Shown in pieces: positions 36,154 to 47,970 of a DNA stretch of 64,000 bases. Source of the DNA: Kappaphycus alvarezii (lineage: Eukaryota > Rhodophyta > Florideophyceae > Gigartinales > Solieriaceae); contig NADL03000609.1 in NCBI GenBank assembly GCA_002205965.3, positions 248,001 to 312,000 on the forward strand, written 5' to 3'. How positions within the stretch are numbered: the stretch's first letter is position 1; each line of letters opens with the position of its first letter. A program made the translations under genes and the position numbers. Below the pieces are notes generated by a model. That model did not search any database. It saw nothing but the letters and a program-made list of their open reading frames with translations, and was not told where the DNA came from.

Positions 36154-37739
36154 CAGTGTGCGAAAAATGAACTTTAGTAAAGTCATTTTTCATGTACAGT
36201 GCCATCATATAACTCAATTCCTTCACAACTACCACCTTTATATTCCCCCCTGCATTCCTTCAAGATGCAGTTTGTCAGTAAACAACAAACTAGACCGCCT
36301 GTTTGCACACACTAAAAAAATCCGGGAATCCCTACTAAATTAAACGAAATTACAAATGATACAAAAAGCTAATCCCGGGAAAATCAACATCAAATCCCGC
36401 GGAAGCGAACAGATATAGACTTTAAATGCTATTTAGACAACTTCCAATCTTTTAGTAGCCTCTAGAGCAGATCACTGCAGAACAAGGCCATCCCAAAATG
36501 CCGAACAGAAGGTACCTTGCAGACTTCGAGAAGGGGCAGATCGTGGCAATGGGGCGGGAACAAATCCCTGTAATGGCTATTGCCGAGACTCTAGGGCGTA
36601 ATGCGGGAACCGTTCAGAACTTTTTAATGAATCACACTCACCGGCGCAGAAAGGGAATGCCCAAAAATGCAAAGAAGATTTCAGAATTCGACCTTCGCCA
36701 AATATTCCGCATGGCTTCAAGGGGTGACTCAAGTGCATCGCAGATCAATACGGCTCTAAAACTACCAATTACCGTTCCCTTGTGCAGTAATTACTATCAA
36801 GCTCGCCGTATTTCCGCTACGCTTTAGTAGACCTGGTCCCTGCGGTGAATAACGAGCACAAAAATAGAAGACTACAGTGGGCTCGTCGATTTATTTCTAA
36901 GTGCGACTTTTTCGAACTCATGTGGTTTTTTCACATGAGAAGAAGTTTAACCTCGATGTACCAGATGGATTGGCAATGTACCGGCATGGTCTAAGGAAAG
37001 TGCCGCATTGTTTTCGGACTCGCCTAAATGGGGGGTCTGTCATGATTTTTGCGGCGATTAGCTTCTATGGAACTTCACCGCTGGTCTTTATTTCAGGTAA
37101 GCAGAACTCTACTAAATACTGTACGACTTTGGGATCTGCACTTTTACCATGGGCGGCCGAAATGTTCAGAGGGACTTCGACCTGGACTTTTCAGCAGGAT
37201 AACGCGAGCATTCACAGGTCCCAGGAGACGCGTTACTTTTATTCTGCGTGCGGGATTAGGGTTCTACAGTTACCTGCAAAGTATCTAAACCTTAATATTA
37301 TTGAAAATGTCTGGGTGCTGCTGACTCATCGCGTTTATGCACGCGGAAAGTTTTTTTTGGCAGTGTAGCGGAATTCAAGGCTGTGATTGAGGATGTATGG
37401 GCTACAATTGATAGCAGCTACATTTTGAAGCCCTACTATAGCCTTCTGAGATGCATGTTAGCGGTGATTGATGTGAAAGGGGGTGCTACAAAGTACTGAA
37501 AATTGAGTAAAGTGAAAGTTGTTTTTTCTTGTACTGTTCTTAATTTCGTTGCTGCTGAGTTTAAATTTTTCTTCCTACGTCTGCTCCGATCAAGTCTATT
37601 AAGTTGATGAAAATTTATCTGTGATTTAAAAGTACATTTTCAGCTGAGTTCAGACTTCTATTTTTCTAGCAAATTTTCAATAGTTTGGAGTGGGGTTCTG
37701 TGTTTTGAGCGGTGTCACAAGTTCATTTTTTGCACACAT
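36154..37739 (+). mobile_element. Tc1/mariner element with terminal inverted repeats
   Basis: The left end CAGTGTGCGAAAAATGAACTT (36154-36174) is matched in inverted form by AAGTTCATTTTTTGCACACAT (37719-37739); 18 of 21 positions agree, and both ends are flanked by TA (36152-36153, 37740-37741), the target duplicated by this superfamily. The 1586-bp length is typical. Inside, 36498-36827 encodes the helix-turn-helix region (MPNRRYLADFEKGQIVAMGR) and 36901-37368 the catalytic part: VVFSHEKKFNLDVPDG, GGSVMIFAAISFYG, FQQDNASIH, NLNIIENVW. The first catalytic Asp of the FSDEK motif is His here, so the enzyme is predicted dead even apart from frame breaks near 36810-36900 and 37365. Confidence 0.92.
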
Positions 37740-37741
37740 TA

Positions 37742-38753
37742 GTACAGTGATGGCGCCCTGTAATTTTTAGAGCTGGAAGACGGTGAGGGAGTTGTTACGG
37801 AGGAGTTCAATGGTCTGGATAGCAGCTGTATGGGGCTTAGTCGTTGAGACTGGGATGTGGAAATCAGTGCAGAAAACATCGAAGTGCGAGGCGACGCGGG
37901 TGCCGGTGAACATATTTTCTGTGTCAAAGCCTCCAAAACTCCCATTCACATTGGGCAAAAGATATTGCAAAAAATCAACACCTGCAGTATTACGGCAATA
38001 CAGTCAACATTTTAACAGTCATGGAGCTGTTTGTAGGACAGCCCATTTCTGGCGGGCATTCGCTTATTTTTGAATTGGCCCGTAATGGAGGACAATTCTA
38101 CAAAATATTTTCAAAAATTAGTACTCAACGAAGTAGGCAATTTGTACAGTTCATATACTGCGAATCTATGCAGATATACAGTACAGCATGTATAATTCCT
38201 AATTCCATCCGAACCTATACAGTACAGTAAAATGTAAATAAAAATGTGTTGTCCCATACTAATCACCGAGGAACAACCCTGGTTGGTGTGACCATATGGT
38301 CGGGTGGACAAGGGAGGTCGGGCGTGAGGCGGGCGCGCCCGCCCCTTTCTGGGTTCAAGACACGGTTCTGATCCACAACCTTTTTGTCTGGTTCAAATAG
38401 AACATAGTAATGTGTACAATTGTGTGTTTTGAAATTAATTATTATTCTGAGGGGTGATGAAATACGGATCCGTATGGCTGTATAATTAAAGAATAAATAT
38501 TTTATAACGTTTAATCTAACCAAAGAAAGCATTATTAAAGAACAGTAATAATGCATGTATCAAATATTTATTGACATACAATAAAAGATTTGCTATACTA
38601 TTAAAGATTTTCAAATCTTTTCTTCGCAGCTTTCTTTTGCTCTAAACGTTTTCTAATTATCTACCTGGGTTCTTTTAGAGTTCTCGGTAGGACGAACTGT
38701 TCGCCGTACCGCTCGACGCGGTCTTGAGCCTTCGACCGAGCAATTGAATCCAT
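37742..38753. other. AT-rich non-coding DNA
   Basis: No coding feature is supported. TACAGTACAG words cluster at 38174-38227. The end of the second pogo-like element probably lies somewhere near 38.4-38.75 kb, but no matching terminal repeats were found. Confidence 0.45.
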
Positions 38754-40401
38754 CTAGGCCCTTCTTCTAGCTTTCTGCACATCTTCTTGCGCTCTTTTTA
38801 AGTCCCCATTCAGCTCCTTTTCTGCTTTTTCTTCACGCCTCTTTGCTTCCAGGGACTTCAGCAGTGCAATGACGTCCAAACGTGATACCTCAATACCCAT
38901 CGCATTGTCAACAAATCCAGCCTTCACTTTAAGATCAGGTGGACCTTCCCGCATCATTCGAACAGTATTTGTCCTTGTCGTCTGAACAACTTCTCTGACA
39001 GGTCTCATTTTCTGACAGCTAGTTGACTTTCGAACACGTAGTCCTGCAACAGAATTCAAGTTGGGAGGCCAAAGGCCAGCCTTTATAAGCCATTCCATGA
39101 TATTTTTTTGCAAAGTAACCTTCTTAAATCCTACTTGAATTGAATCCCAAACATGTCTCCCATGCAATTTTGCCAACCCTGCAGACAAATCACAGCCATA
39201 TTTTAACGAAAATTTCATGACGGTTTCATTCGCATAATGCTTGAAAGGCCCAAAAAATGATATATTCAAAGGTTGCAACTGGTTGATTGTGTGTGCTGGC
39301 AACATAATTGTCGCAATTTTCGCCCTCCTCATCTCTTCAATTGCACTTGTCAGAAAATGGGAGCTACATTCGCCAAAAAATAGAACAATCCACTCTTCAA
39401 CAGGATTACAGCCCGAACGGATTCGATGAAGCGTGGAACCCATATATTTAACATATATCCAATCGAAGCTGCGAACAAACCGTCTCCAAAATGCAACCCA
39501 GCCTTCGGGCATCAAATTAGATACCCTCTCAGTACATATCTTTTCACTTAGTCTTGGTTCTTGATTACCCTTGAAAACTGCCACAGGAGTCTCGTATTTT
39601 CCACTGCCACTCACGCACAACAGAAGAGATATGCGGTTTCCGTACAGAAAACTAACTCTGGGCCAAGTCGCTTTAACTCCAACATATGTGGCTACACGCT
39701 TCCCCTTCTTTCCAAATAAGTCCCGCCCAGGAGAAAATCTTGTTTCATCAAGATTGGAGACTTGAAGAGGGGCCTTGATGTTGTAAGTCCTGTTAACTAA
39801 CTCGAAATTGCGCAAAAAGTTAATGTTTCAGAATTAAGACATTGAATACTCAGCTGATCCACAGGACGAGTGATGTAGGAGCTAAGCTTGTCAGAATTGC
39901 GCGTCAGAAAGCTGTGAAGCCAGAAAAGAGATAAGCTAGTCTGGTTTAAGCGTGCCGATGCTTTCCCATTCCTTGCTAATTCATCATGGTACTGACGTGC
40001 AATGTTGCACAAGTCTTCATCTGTCAAGAAGGGCTCCTACGCCAGTCTAAGCGAAACTCGACCAACAATTTCTTTCTTTTGTTCCAACGGGAAAACTGTT
40101 GCATAGTTCCGCTTTTCCGAGGTGATGAGGAAGAAATATTCTTGTTTTGCCTTATCTGTGGTTCTTCCCGTTTGCTCTAGCGCTGGAAACTTGCAGCGCT
40201 GGAGCAATTTGATTCGCAAATCTTCAGGAGTCCGTTGTCTGTGGTGACACAGACGCTCCGACAAGATTCACCCGCTATGATTCTTTCTAGTGCTTCAAGC
40301 AAGGCATTATGGGCCTTTAATGCCATATTCTTCGTCGCAAAATGGGATTGTGTCATTGCTATGTTCAGTCTTGTATCTGAATTTGAAAGTGAAGGGATCA
40401 A
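38754..40401 (-). mobile_element. pogo-like (DDE_1) transposase, copy 2, catalytic residues lost
   Basis: A 353-codon uninterrupted frame (38754-39815, minus) holds the DDE_1 domain: VSNLDETRFSPGRDLFGKKG, RISLLLCVSGSGKYETPVAV, EWIVLFFGECSSHFL, LPAHTINQLQPLNISFFGPF, and a Lys/Glu-rich coiled tail (LEAKRREEKAEKELNGDLKR). Upstream minus frames to 40401 give the N-terminal part: MTQSHFATKNMALKAHNALL then TDEDLCNIARQYHDELARNG, suited to an HTH/CENP-B-type region. The first Asp (LDET) is present, but DGxxSH reads GECSSH and LQPLD reads LQPLN, so two of three catalytic acids are missing. The N-terminal half has about three frame breaks (near 39830, 40030 and 40200). It is a different family from copy 1 at 19.7 kb. 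Confidence 0.82.
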
Positions 40402-40870
40402 AGAAGAAGCGACCAGTAGATGGTGTTGTGTCTATTAAGGATTAAAGATGAATTTAACCAATGGATACAGTTGTATAACTGGTTCATGTTTGTGATTAGA
40501 ATGTTCATTTATTGCAAATTTTCTATAGAGCTATTTTCTATTACCAGTTTCCCGGGGTAATTGTACAAATGCGCAAATTGGGCCATTTGGGCCCTATGTC
40601 TCCAATTGGAACCGTTGCTTTTCCAGTTGTCATGATAATGACTCCATTGTAAATATTGTCGCCAGGTTTGGTGTTCTAAATATGCATGGTTTATTCCAGA
40701 ACTACGCGCTTCCAAAGATAGCGGACTTGCAAGGAAGAGGAAAAAATTTGCAAAATTGTTCAAATTTTGTTTTGAGTTTTAGGTTTTTTACCGGGAATGG
40801 TTTTTTACTGTCCCTCAAACAGCTCCCGAACTGTTCTTTTGACTCTTTCTCTGGTAATACTACTGGATGA
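40402..40870. other. Non-coding between pogo copy 2 and hAT element
   Basis: No gene recognised. The 5' terminal part of pogo copy 2 should lie here. Confidence 0.45.
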
Positions 40871-40889
40871 CTAGTGACTGGCAGTTGAC

Positions 40890-41225
40890 TAAACTCCCAG
40901 TCGACTGCTGTAATTTCGCCTATTTGACTGGAGTCAATGCCCAGTCGACTGCCCTTCTCCTGAACAGTTAAAAAAGTGACTGCCCAGCCGATTGGGCATT
41001 TTGGGCATCCAGTTGTTACTCAGTCATCAATCGACTGGGCGTTTCAGGCGTCCAGTCGTTCTCCAGTCATCAGTCGACTGGGCATTTCAGACGTCCAGTC
41101 ATTCCCCAGTCATCAGTCGACTCGGCATTTCAGGCGCCCAGTCGTCCTCCAGTCACCAGTCGACTGGGCATTCCACGCTTCCAGTCGTTTTCCAGTCATC
41201 AGTTGACTGGTTCCAGTCGATTTTT
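40890..41225. repeat. Left 43-bp tandem array (CAGTCGACTG units)
   Basis: GACTGGGC-type starts recur every 43 bp at 41033, 41076, 41119, 41162 and 41205. Each unit carries the palindrome CAGTCGACTG and two further CCAGTC words. Copies differ at several positions. Additional scattered CAGTCGACTG words extend left to about 40.9 kb. Confidence 0.9.
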
Positions 41226-41333
41226 TTAAGAAATCTGCATTGAATGCCCCTCTGATGGCCACTTGGTTACGTCATCATCCGAATAACTCAGTAATCCCTG
41301 CACCATTTCTCTTAAGCTCCAATATACAGTTCA

Positions 41334-43589
41334 ATGGCAGAGAACGACGCAACAACACAGCAGAATGCCATGTCGCTGCCTGAGCAAATGAGATCTATTA
41401 TATCAAATGTGTCAGAGACTACTAAAGGAGGTGAAGAACAACAAAACGAAACGAATGAAAGGGTAGCAAGCAATTCAAGACTTACGGCAGCCCAAAGAAT
41501 CGAGAGGTTCGCCCCGCCTGGGTTCGAACGCGCCCTAGTCCGACAGCATCAAAGTCTAGATCCATTATATATTTTGGAGTTAAAGTGGTAAAAACAGAAG
41601 CTACGCGTTCTGTTAAGAAGTGATTTTGCCTTGCATCCGCCGATTGCCGAGATTTCATACGTGTGACATCAAACACAAGTAATGCAACAGACATTTACGA
41701 GACAAGCACGGCATCAGTTCTACAAGGTCCGTGGCATTAAACGCGAGTAAAGAGGAGTCTGCTGCCTTGATTCGAAAGGAAATAAATGTGTTTTTGTCCT
41801 CCAATAGATCTATGAAGATGCAGCATGAGATCCAAGTGACTAAGTTTATGTTGCTCAACATGTTAGCTTTCTCAATTGTGAAGTCGGGCAGTTTCGTTTG
41901 CTTACCGGAATGTTTGACGTGCGAGGTCAGGGCAATCACAATATGCATCCTGAGCTCATCAAGAGAACGGTTTTAGAGCTCTACTTGGCAACAACTGCAA
42001 GGATAAATCAATTATCTCTTCAGTTAACAGTCACGGCTCGCAACCATTTTTTCATTTCAATGTCGATCTATGGACGTGCAAGGTAACACACGATAAATAC
42101 ATTGGTTGCGTATCTTTTTTGTCGACGCGGATGGAACTTGCAGTCTTTTCTGCTCGGTGTGAGATCTTTTCGTCCTGCGCATCACTAAGTCATTTAAGAC
42201 TATCTGAGAAGCTGCTCATTTGGTGTGAAAAATGTGATGAGTTCGGATTTACAATGAACCAATTTGTAGTTCAACGTCGGATTCAGGATCCGACGTTAAA
42301 CGACTGTGCACCACATTGCTTATGGGAGAGTGGGACTGGTGTGTTTGTCATTTTTTGAATTGCGCATTGGTTGAGGCGTTCGGCACACTCTGGATCCTTC
42401 CAAATCGAAGAATCCAGAGTTTAGGGACTTAATGCGGAACGTAAAGCGTGTTATCGAGCACGTAAATAAGAGCCACGCAATGCGAATCAAGTTTCAAGAC
42501 TTACAGTTGTCGCTGTCGGTACTCGTCTAAAACTAATTTCGGACATGCCGCACAGATGGCTTGGGACTATAAGACTACTCCAGAGGTTTTTGTTACTTTG
42601 GGACTGCTTAAGAGAGCACTATTTTCATAACGAAACTAGTGGTGCCTTTCCGCTTTCAGGACAAAAGGATGTCGTTGTAGAATGTTTTTCTTTAATGAAG
42701 CCGATTGGAGATATTATTGTGGCTGCGCAAGCATCAAACTACCCTGCCGGTATTGATGCTTTTCTGGCCTTTGTATGATCAAACGCACTCTTCTTGACCC
42801 AGGTGAACCTCTCTCAATATATGATCCGTCCACCGACGGCTACCGTCCAGAGCTTCCGTCTACACATCAAAAGCAACCTACTTCTGCATGATTTGACAAA
42901 GAAAACCCGTCAACTGCTTCTACAGCCATTTAAGCGTTTTTATAACAGCTCAATGGAACGCCTCGATCTTATATGCTGGAAATGCAAGTATTTTTGCATC
43001 CCATTTACAAATCATTGAGTTGCTTGAATGCCCTGGGAGATGCTACTCAAGCAAGTGACCTGCGTGACTTAATCAAAAATGCTGTTGTGAAGATGGCTGT
43101 TGATATAGCCCAGCGATCGGAGGCGGCTAATATGCATCAGGATGAAGCTACAGTAGCGGTGTCAGGCATTGCGACTCAAGAACCCAGCCAGAATCTTGTC
43201 AATGATACTACGAAAGGTATCTGGAATTTTACCGAGTTTGCCACGCAGGATACACGACCGACCCAACGATGTTTATCTTTAACTGACCTGTTAAACAGGA
43301 GGTGGAGGAATACCTTATAATGAATTCGTTGATGCCATGAGCTTCCAACTCATCGTCTGTTGGTATGGTGGAAGTCTAAATCAAGCAAGTATAAGTACCT
43401 AGCACCTGTGGCGCGTTGTGTGTTGGGTCATACCGCCTCTCCGCACAAATTGAACGCGACTTTGGTGGTGCAGGCAGCCTCTTAACTGGTACACGGAGTT
43501 CTATAGATGTTGCCATGGTAGATATGTCTATGTTTTTGAAATGTAATCGAGACGAGATTCCGTCTGATATTTGCGCTTCCTGCTGGTGA
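41334..43589 (+). CDS. hAT-family transposase (broken)
   Basis: The start is MAENDATTQQNAMSLPEQMR. Recognisable hAT blocks, in different frames, are a ribonuclease H-like core with FHFNVDLWTCKVT and SFFVDADW near 42.05-42.13 kb, CVCHFLNCALVEAFG near 42.34 kb, PHRWLGTIRLLQRFLLLWDC at 42545, FPLSGQKDVVVECFSLMKPI, and the C-terminal dimerisation segment LAPVARCVLG, then SSAQIERDFGGAGSLLTGTR and MFLKCNRDEIP, ending with TGA at 43587-43589. The final segment is the most diagnostic (ERdFSxAG with R). About eight frame changes or stops separate the blocks. Confidence 0.75.
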
Positions 43590-45196
43590 TTGGAAGTCTA
43601 AGCTGCCTGTACGGTTTACCGGAGCTGAGTACCTCCAAGAAATCAGCGATAATTCGCAGGAAGTAGATATAGAGGAGTTCATTATCAGTTGCAACCCAGT
43701 GACGATAGTCTTGTTGAGGGTATTTGGTACAATACTGAGTAAAATCTGTGTTTCTGTTTCCTGGACAACTGAATCCTTTTTAATTACCGAACTATCCTGT
43801 TCTGAGTGTTTGCGCTGTTAGATGCTACCATCGCACGGGATAGCATCTCACAGGACCGCAATAAGTGTGGTATCACGCGGGTCAGTACATCAGTAATATT
43901 TGCGTAGTGTTGTGTAGTGTGGCGCCCGTCCATGCAATGGACAACATGACGAGCACCCTGTCGCGGTTGGTGCCTCCATGGTGTTTAAAGCAATATACAT
44001 ATCGAGCTTCGCCCAACAATTACTTACCATAGAAAGACCCGACAATAGAGAAATGGGAGCGGGTGGTGGCACTGACTACTACGAGGAACTATGGTCAATC
44101 CATTAGCACCCTCCCACTCTAGATTCAGCGTGTTTAACCCCCTACGTTGTCACGGAGCTGGCGAGATCCGTTGCCAAAAGGGCCATGGAACAGTTCTCTA
44201 AGCTACGAGCTGTCCCCATCTTGCGACACGCTGCGTTAGTAGTCTCGTCAAACGCCGCTTGTCTGTTAGCTGGTCTGCCAACGACTTTCTAGTAGTGCAA
44301 ACCGTGCCTTCACGCCGAATGTCGTTCCGACTGTATCTGCCATCGGCCATTGATACATCCCTCTAATGTAATCCTTACTGGGTCTCAACCCTTCTTTTAG
44401 TCGCATTAAACCAACCCCAACTTTCCCCTCTACATATCTAAGCCCAGAGAGGCATAGATTCACTATAGTCTAGTTATGGATAGTAATATAACAGCTCTGA
44501 ACTGTCTATCATCTGGTAATCATTTTGTACCAACGTCGTCCCCATTAAATTCGACGCATTTTCAGGGACAATAGCAGGCGCATTTGCAGCGACAATAGCA
44601 GGCGTCCTGAAACCCCGGAAGACGGTGACTTCGGCGTTGGGTGATTAGCTAAGCGACACAGTTATCTGTTGACAGATAACTGTATCGCTTGACATCAGTA
44701 AAAATATCAAACCCACCTCTACTTCATTCTCTTATAATCTGATGTATTGTTAAAGATTGGTTTCAGTCCGATTGTTGCGGAAAAGGTAAGTACTGAGTTG
44801 CTAACAGAAACCATTTTATACAGAAACCATTTTTCATACAGCACAAACTGTTTATTCCTTAGCCAAGAAACTGCAACTTTGTTCTAGGGCATACGTAGTG
44901 TACTCGATGGTAAACAATATTATTGTTACTGTTGTTTACTTTCCTAGCCCATTCAAAGGGCCTCTAAAAGAGCCTCTTGTCTCCAAAGCGCCTCTCTTAT
45001 AGAGAAGTTGTAAAGTATAAAGAAAAGTCTTCTTGGAACAGTTAGAAGATCTTATACAATATCTCAGTAAATCACTCTCACATTTCCCCTGTTGTTGATG
45101 ATGGCGATGTCAACATTGATGTTGATAACATCAACATCAAACATCAGTACGAGACGTATTTGACCTTACAGTGTAAGTTTTCAGGTAAAATGACAG
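43590..45196. other. Non-coding interior of hAT element
   Basis: No gene is seen. It contains a near-perfect 40-bp palindrome at 44651-44690 and a short duplicated phrase (GACAATAGCAGGCG twice) at about 44566-44605. Confidence 0.45.
44651..44690. repeat. 40-bp near-perfect palindrome
   Basis: Arms of 19 bp (44651-44669 and 44672-44690) are complementary at 18 of 19 positions around a 2-bp centre. The core is ACAGTTATCTGT-TG-ACAGATAACTGT. It would form a cruciform or a tight RNA hairpin. Confidence 0.9.
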
Positions 45197-45540
45197 ATCC
45201 AGTTGATCATCCAGTCGTTTTCCAGTCGTTTTCCAGTCGTTTTCCAGTCGACTGTTAACTTAACTGTCTTCATCTGGAACGCAGTCGATTTCCAGTCAAC
45301 AGTCGACTGGGCATCGCGGGAACGCAGTCGATTTCCAGTCAACAGTCGACTGGGCATCGTGGGAACGCAGTCAGTCAGCAGTCGACTGGGCATTTCACTA
45401 AGCCAGTTGATTTACAGTCAACAGTCAACTGCGCAGTCAATGGTGTACTTTTCAAAGCAGTCTTTACATGACTGGCAGTCGACTGGGTGATTCTGCTTCC
45501 AGTCGTACAGTAGTCAAATGTCAACTGCGCAGTCGTTTGG
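45197..45540. repeat. Right 43-bp tandem array
   Basis: GAACGCAGTCGATTTCCAGT-type units recur every 43 bp (45277, 45320, 45363), each with CAGTCGACTGGGCAT, preceded by three short CCAGTCGTTTT repeats near 45212-45250. It is in the same orientation as the left array and clearly related to it. Confidence 0.9.
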
Positions 45541-45799
45541 GGCGAGGACTCTTTGGCCTTCTCGGGGCCTTTGTTGGGATATCCCAAATAGTGGGGAACT
45601 TTCTCAACGAGAAAAATCAGCATCTGCGAGCCATCTCGTCGCTGATCGACAATGTCGGCAAAGCCCGCATTCGGTTCCACCCCACCGGGTGTGTGCCTCG
45701 GCTTGTAAGCTCCAACACGTAGTAAAGCTAACCCCGCGAGTGTGACCACGGGCATTGCACTGAGGTTTGACAAAAGGGCAATTGGAATCCTACTCACGC

Positions 45800-46930
45800 T
45801 CCAATGTCTCGATGACCGGTGCAGTCCGACAGCAGGTATCCATACCTCTCCGCTACGTCGGTCACAGCCTCACACCTGAGACGGCGCTCAATTTCGCAGC
45901 ACATGCTGCCACTATAATTGATGCCGAGTAGCTGCGAAGCCCTGAGGAGACTAGTGCGGCTGACCATCGTGCTCATAGATAGACTGAAGCGGATAGACAC
46001 CATCAAGAGTTTGTCCAACGGCTCTATCTGTCCTACGCTAACAGACATGGCGGTCTTCCGGAAACACCACAGTAGCCAAGTGCCAAGCCCGATAATACAC
46101 GCAACATTCTCTCTCGAGCCTGGCGCGAGTCGGCGGCAAAGTCCTTCTGGAGGGATGAAGAAAGGGCGCGGATGGCCAACCCCGCAACGCATTCGGATCT
46201 AGGAAGCTGATACTCGGCAAATTATCCACCGTCACATATTCTTGGAGACGCATGCGTCAGCCTTCCTCACTGCGCATCCGTCCGTGGTCAACCAAACGTC
46301 CAACGAGATGTGGAAATTGATGCTGCCCCATCACTTGGGAGTTCCCGTGTTTGATGGCACCACTCCGCTACGGTGCGCGGAGTGCCACAGGCCCATGGAT
46401 CCCTGTGGTGACCATGCGGCAGACCTATGGGTCTCGGATGGACCAACCAGCACACGGTATTGGTGAAAGTATTAGGCCGGGAGCCGTTCAAGGCAGCAGA
46501 AGTTTTGCGTCCAATACGAGGTTAAGTACCTACTTCCTGCGCTCAACGCGCGACCGCAGACATTCAGGTGCACCTGAGGCCTGAAGCAAGGAATACCGGG
46601 CCCCCTCTCGCAGTGGCGTACCGAATCACCGTATCGTCAATGGGAGCACGGGAAGCGCGAGCTATCACCAATGCAGCAAAAAACGGGAGAAGCGGGACCT
46701 AACCGCGAAAGTGGCACCCATTCCTGGCGAGGCACTGCAGGGCTATCGCGGCTAGCATGGGATTTTGTGCCGCTAGCGTTCCATTCGTTGGCATCACCTT
46801 CTCAGACAACATCCAAGAGCATAGAGAGATACGCTGGAGCAATCGCATCTCGCAGCGGATGGTCTACGGGAGGAGTGAAGACTCGGATACACCAGAGGCT
46901 TAGCTATGTGATTTGGTTAGCATGTCCGGC
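45800..46930 (+). mobile_element. LINE-like retroelement 3' half (copy E)
   Basis: Plus-strand blocks are an upstream SPEETSAA-like segment and an RLYPSYANRHGGLPE-like block (45.9-46.1 kb, as in copy B), then SAFLTAHPSVVNQTSNEMWK, LMLPHHLGVPVFD, PLRCAECHRPMDPCGDHAAD (CxxC and GDHA) at 46242-46460, and the 3' block to about 46.9 kb. Broken by several frame changes. Its 3' end meets copy F tail to tail. Confidence 0.65.
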
Positions 46931-47800
46931 GTCTGAAATATGTCGTGCCCGCAACACGCAGAATTCAGTCACCCGAATCAAACTTGATTTCTAGTGGCTT
47001 TGCAATGTTGCACAAACATATATCAGTATGACTTTTGCCGTTTCTCCGGACAGCGATCCCAGTGAGTCGAAAGTAAGCGGAGGAAAGTTCCAGTTTGGCT
47101 ACAGAGGTCCCGGCATTACGTTGTGTGGAATGGTTGCCAATTTCACAGCCAGGTCCCTCTTTTTCCGTTTGTCTGCGGCATTGGCAACCGCTCGCGCCTT
47201 TCGTGCCTAGAAACATGCACAGTACCTCCGTTGGAATGGCGAAGATATTGTAAAATCGTATGCCACGGGAAGGGGAGGCGTGGTGTTTTCGTCATTGGAC
47301 TGTGAGTGAACGAGGATGTACGCAGGTCGGGCATACAGTCTGGAAATTTGGTACTTCGCCTCTTCTCGGACGCCAACTCCTTTGCTCTGAACAGCTCGTT
47401 GAGAAGGGACTTGGCTACTGCTTTGTGTCTTTTAAACATCCAGTGCCTCCGTGGCATGGATCAGCGGCGTGGGCTCCCAGGTTGTCCATAGTCTTGTGGC
47501 CGGCACATCGCAATGTCACTGAGGCGTCAAACATGTGAATTCCCAGGAGGCACCGTAGCATCATCGTCCATATGCCGTCGTACTTGTGGGTAAGCACAGC
47601 CGGATGCGCAGTGAGGAAGGCGGCCGCTGGTGTTTCCAAGTATGCATGACGTCGTACGCGTCTCCATATTTCTGCATCCGAGTGCGTTGCGGGGTTGGGG
47701 ACGCTTTCCATTTGTCATCTTTCCGGGACGACTTTGCCGCCGACTCGCACCAGGCTCTATAGAGAATGTTGTTTTGCATTATCGGGCGTGGAGGCGAGTA
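46931..47800 (-). mobile_element. LINE-like retroelement 3' half (copy F)
   Basis: Minus-strand blocks are FLTAHPAVLTHKYDGIWTMM then LRCLLGIHMFD, TLRCAGHKTMDNLGAHAADP and, nearer the 3' end, an SSPFQ-like string with ARKARAVANAADKRKKRDLA and FDSLGS. These align block by block with copies B, D and E in the opposite orientation. The GDHA Asp is lost (GAHA). Frame-broken. Confidence 0.65.
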
Positions 47801-47860
47801 TGGTCGCTGTTAGTTGCTCTGGAAGGCGGCCCTTATTCAAGACGGGTGTAATACAAAAAA

Positions 47861-47970
47861 TGGTCCTCCCCTCATTTAATACAGGAAATGGTCCTCCCTT
47901 CACGTAATACAGGAAATGGTCCTCCCTTCACGTAAGACAGGAAATGGTCCTCCCCTCGTGTAATCCAGCA
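47861..47970. repeat. 28-bp tandem repeat, four copies
   Basis: TGGTCCTCCC recurs at 47861, 47889, 47917 and 47945 within a 28-bp unit containing AATACAGGAAA. Copies differ at one or two bases. The array sits about 370 bp upstream of the acidic-protein gene and beside the end of copy F. Confidence 0.9.

Larger units (their letters stand above)
40875..45534 (+). mobile_element. hAT transposon with 43-bp repeat arrays near both ends
   Basis: A hAT transposase (41334-43589) sits between two arrays of the same 43-bp unit. Candidate ends are GACTGGCAGTTGAC (40875-40888) and the inverted GTCAACTGCGCAGTC (45520-45534), which agree except for one inserted base and one substitution. hAT elements have short TIRs and subterminal repeats, so the layout fits; the 8-bp target duplication was not found, so the exact limits are uncertain. 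43590-45190 has no gene and may hold a nested insertion. Confidence 0.6.

Noticed and set aside
40890-45540. 43-bp repeats as a CRISPR or centromeric satellite
   Set aside because: There are too few units, no spacers, and their position at both ends of a hAT element explains them better.
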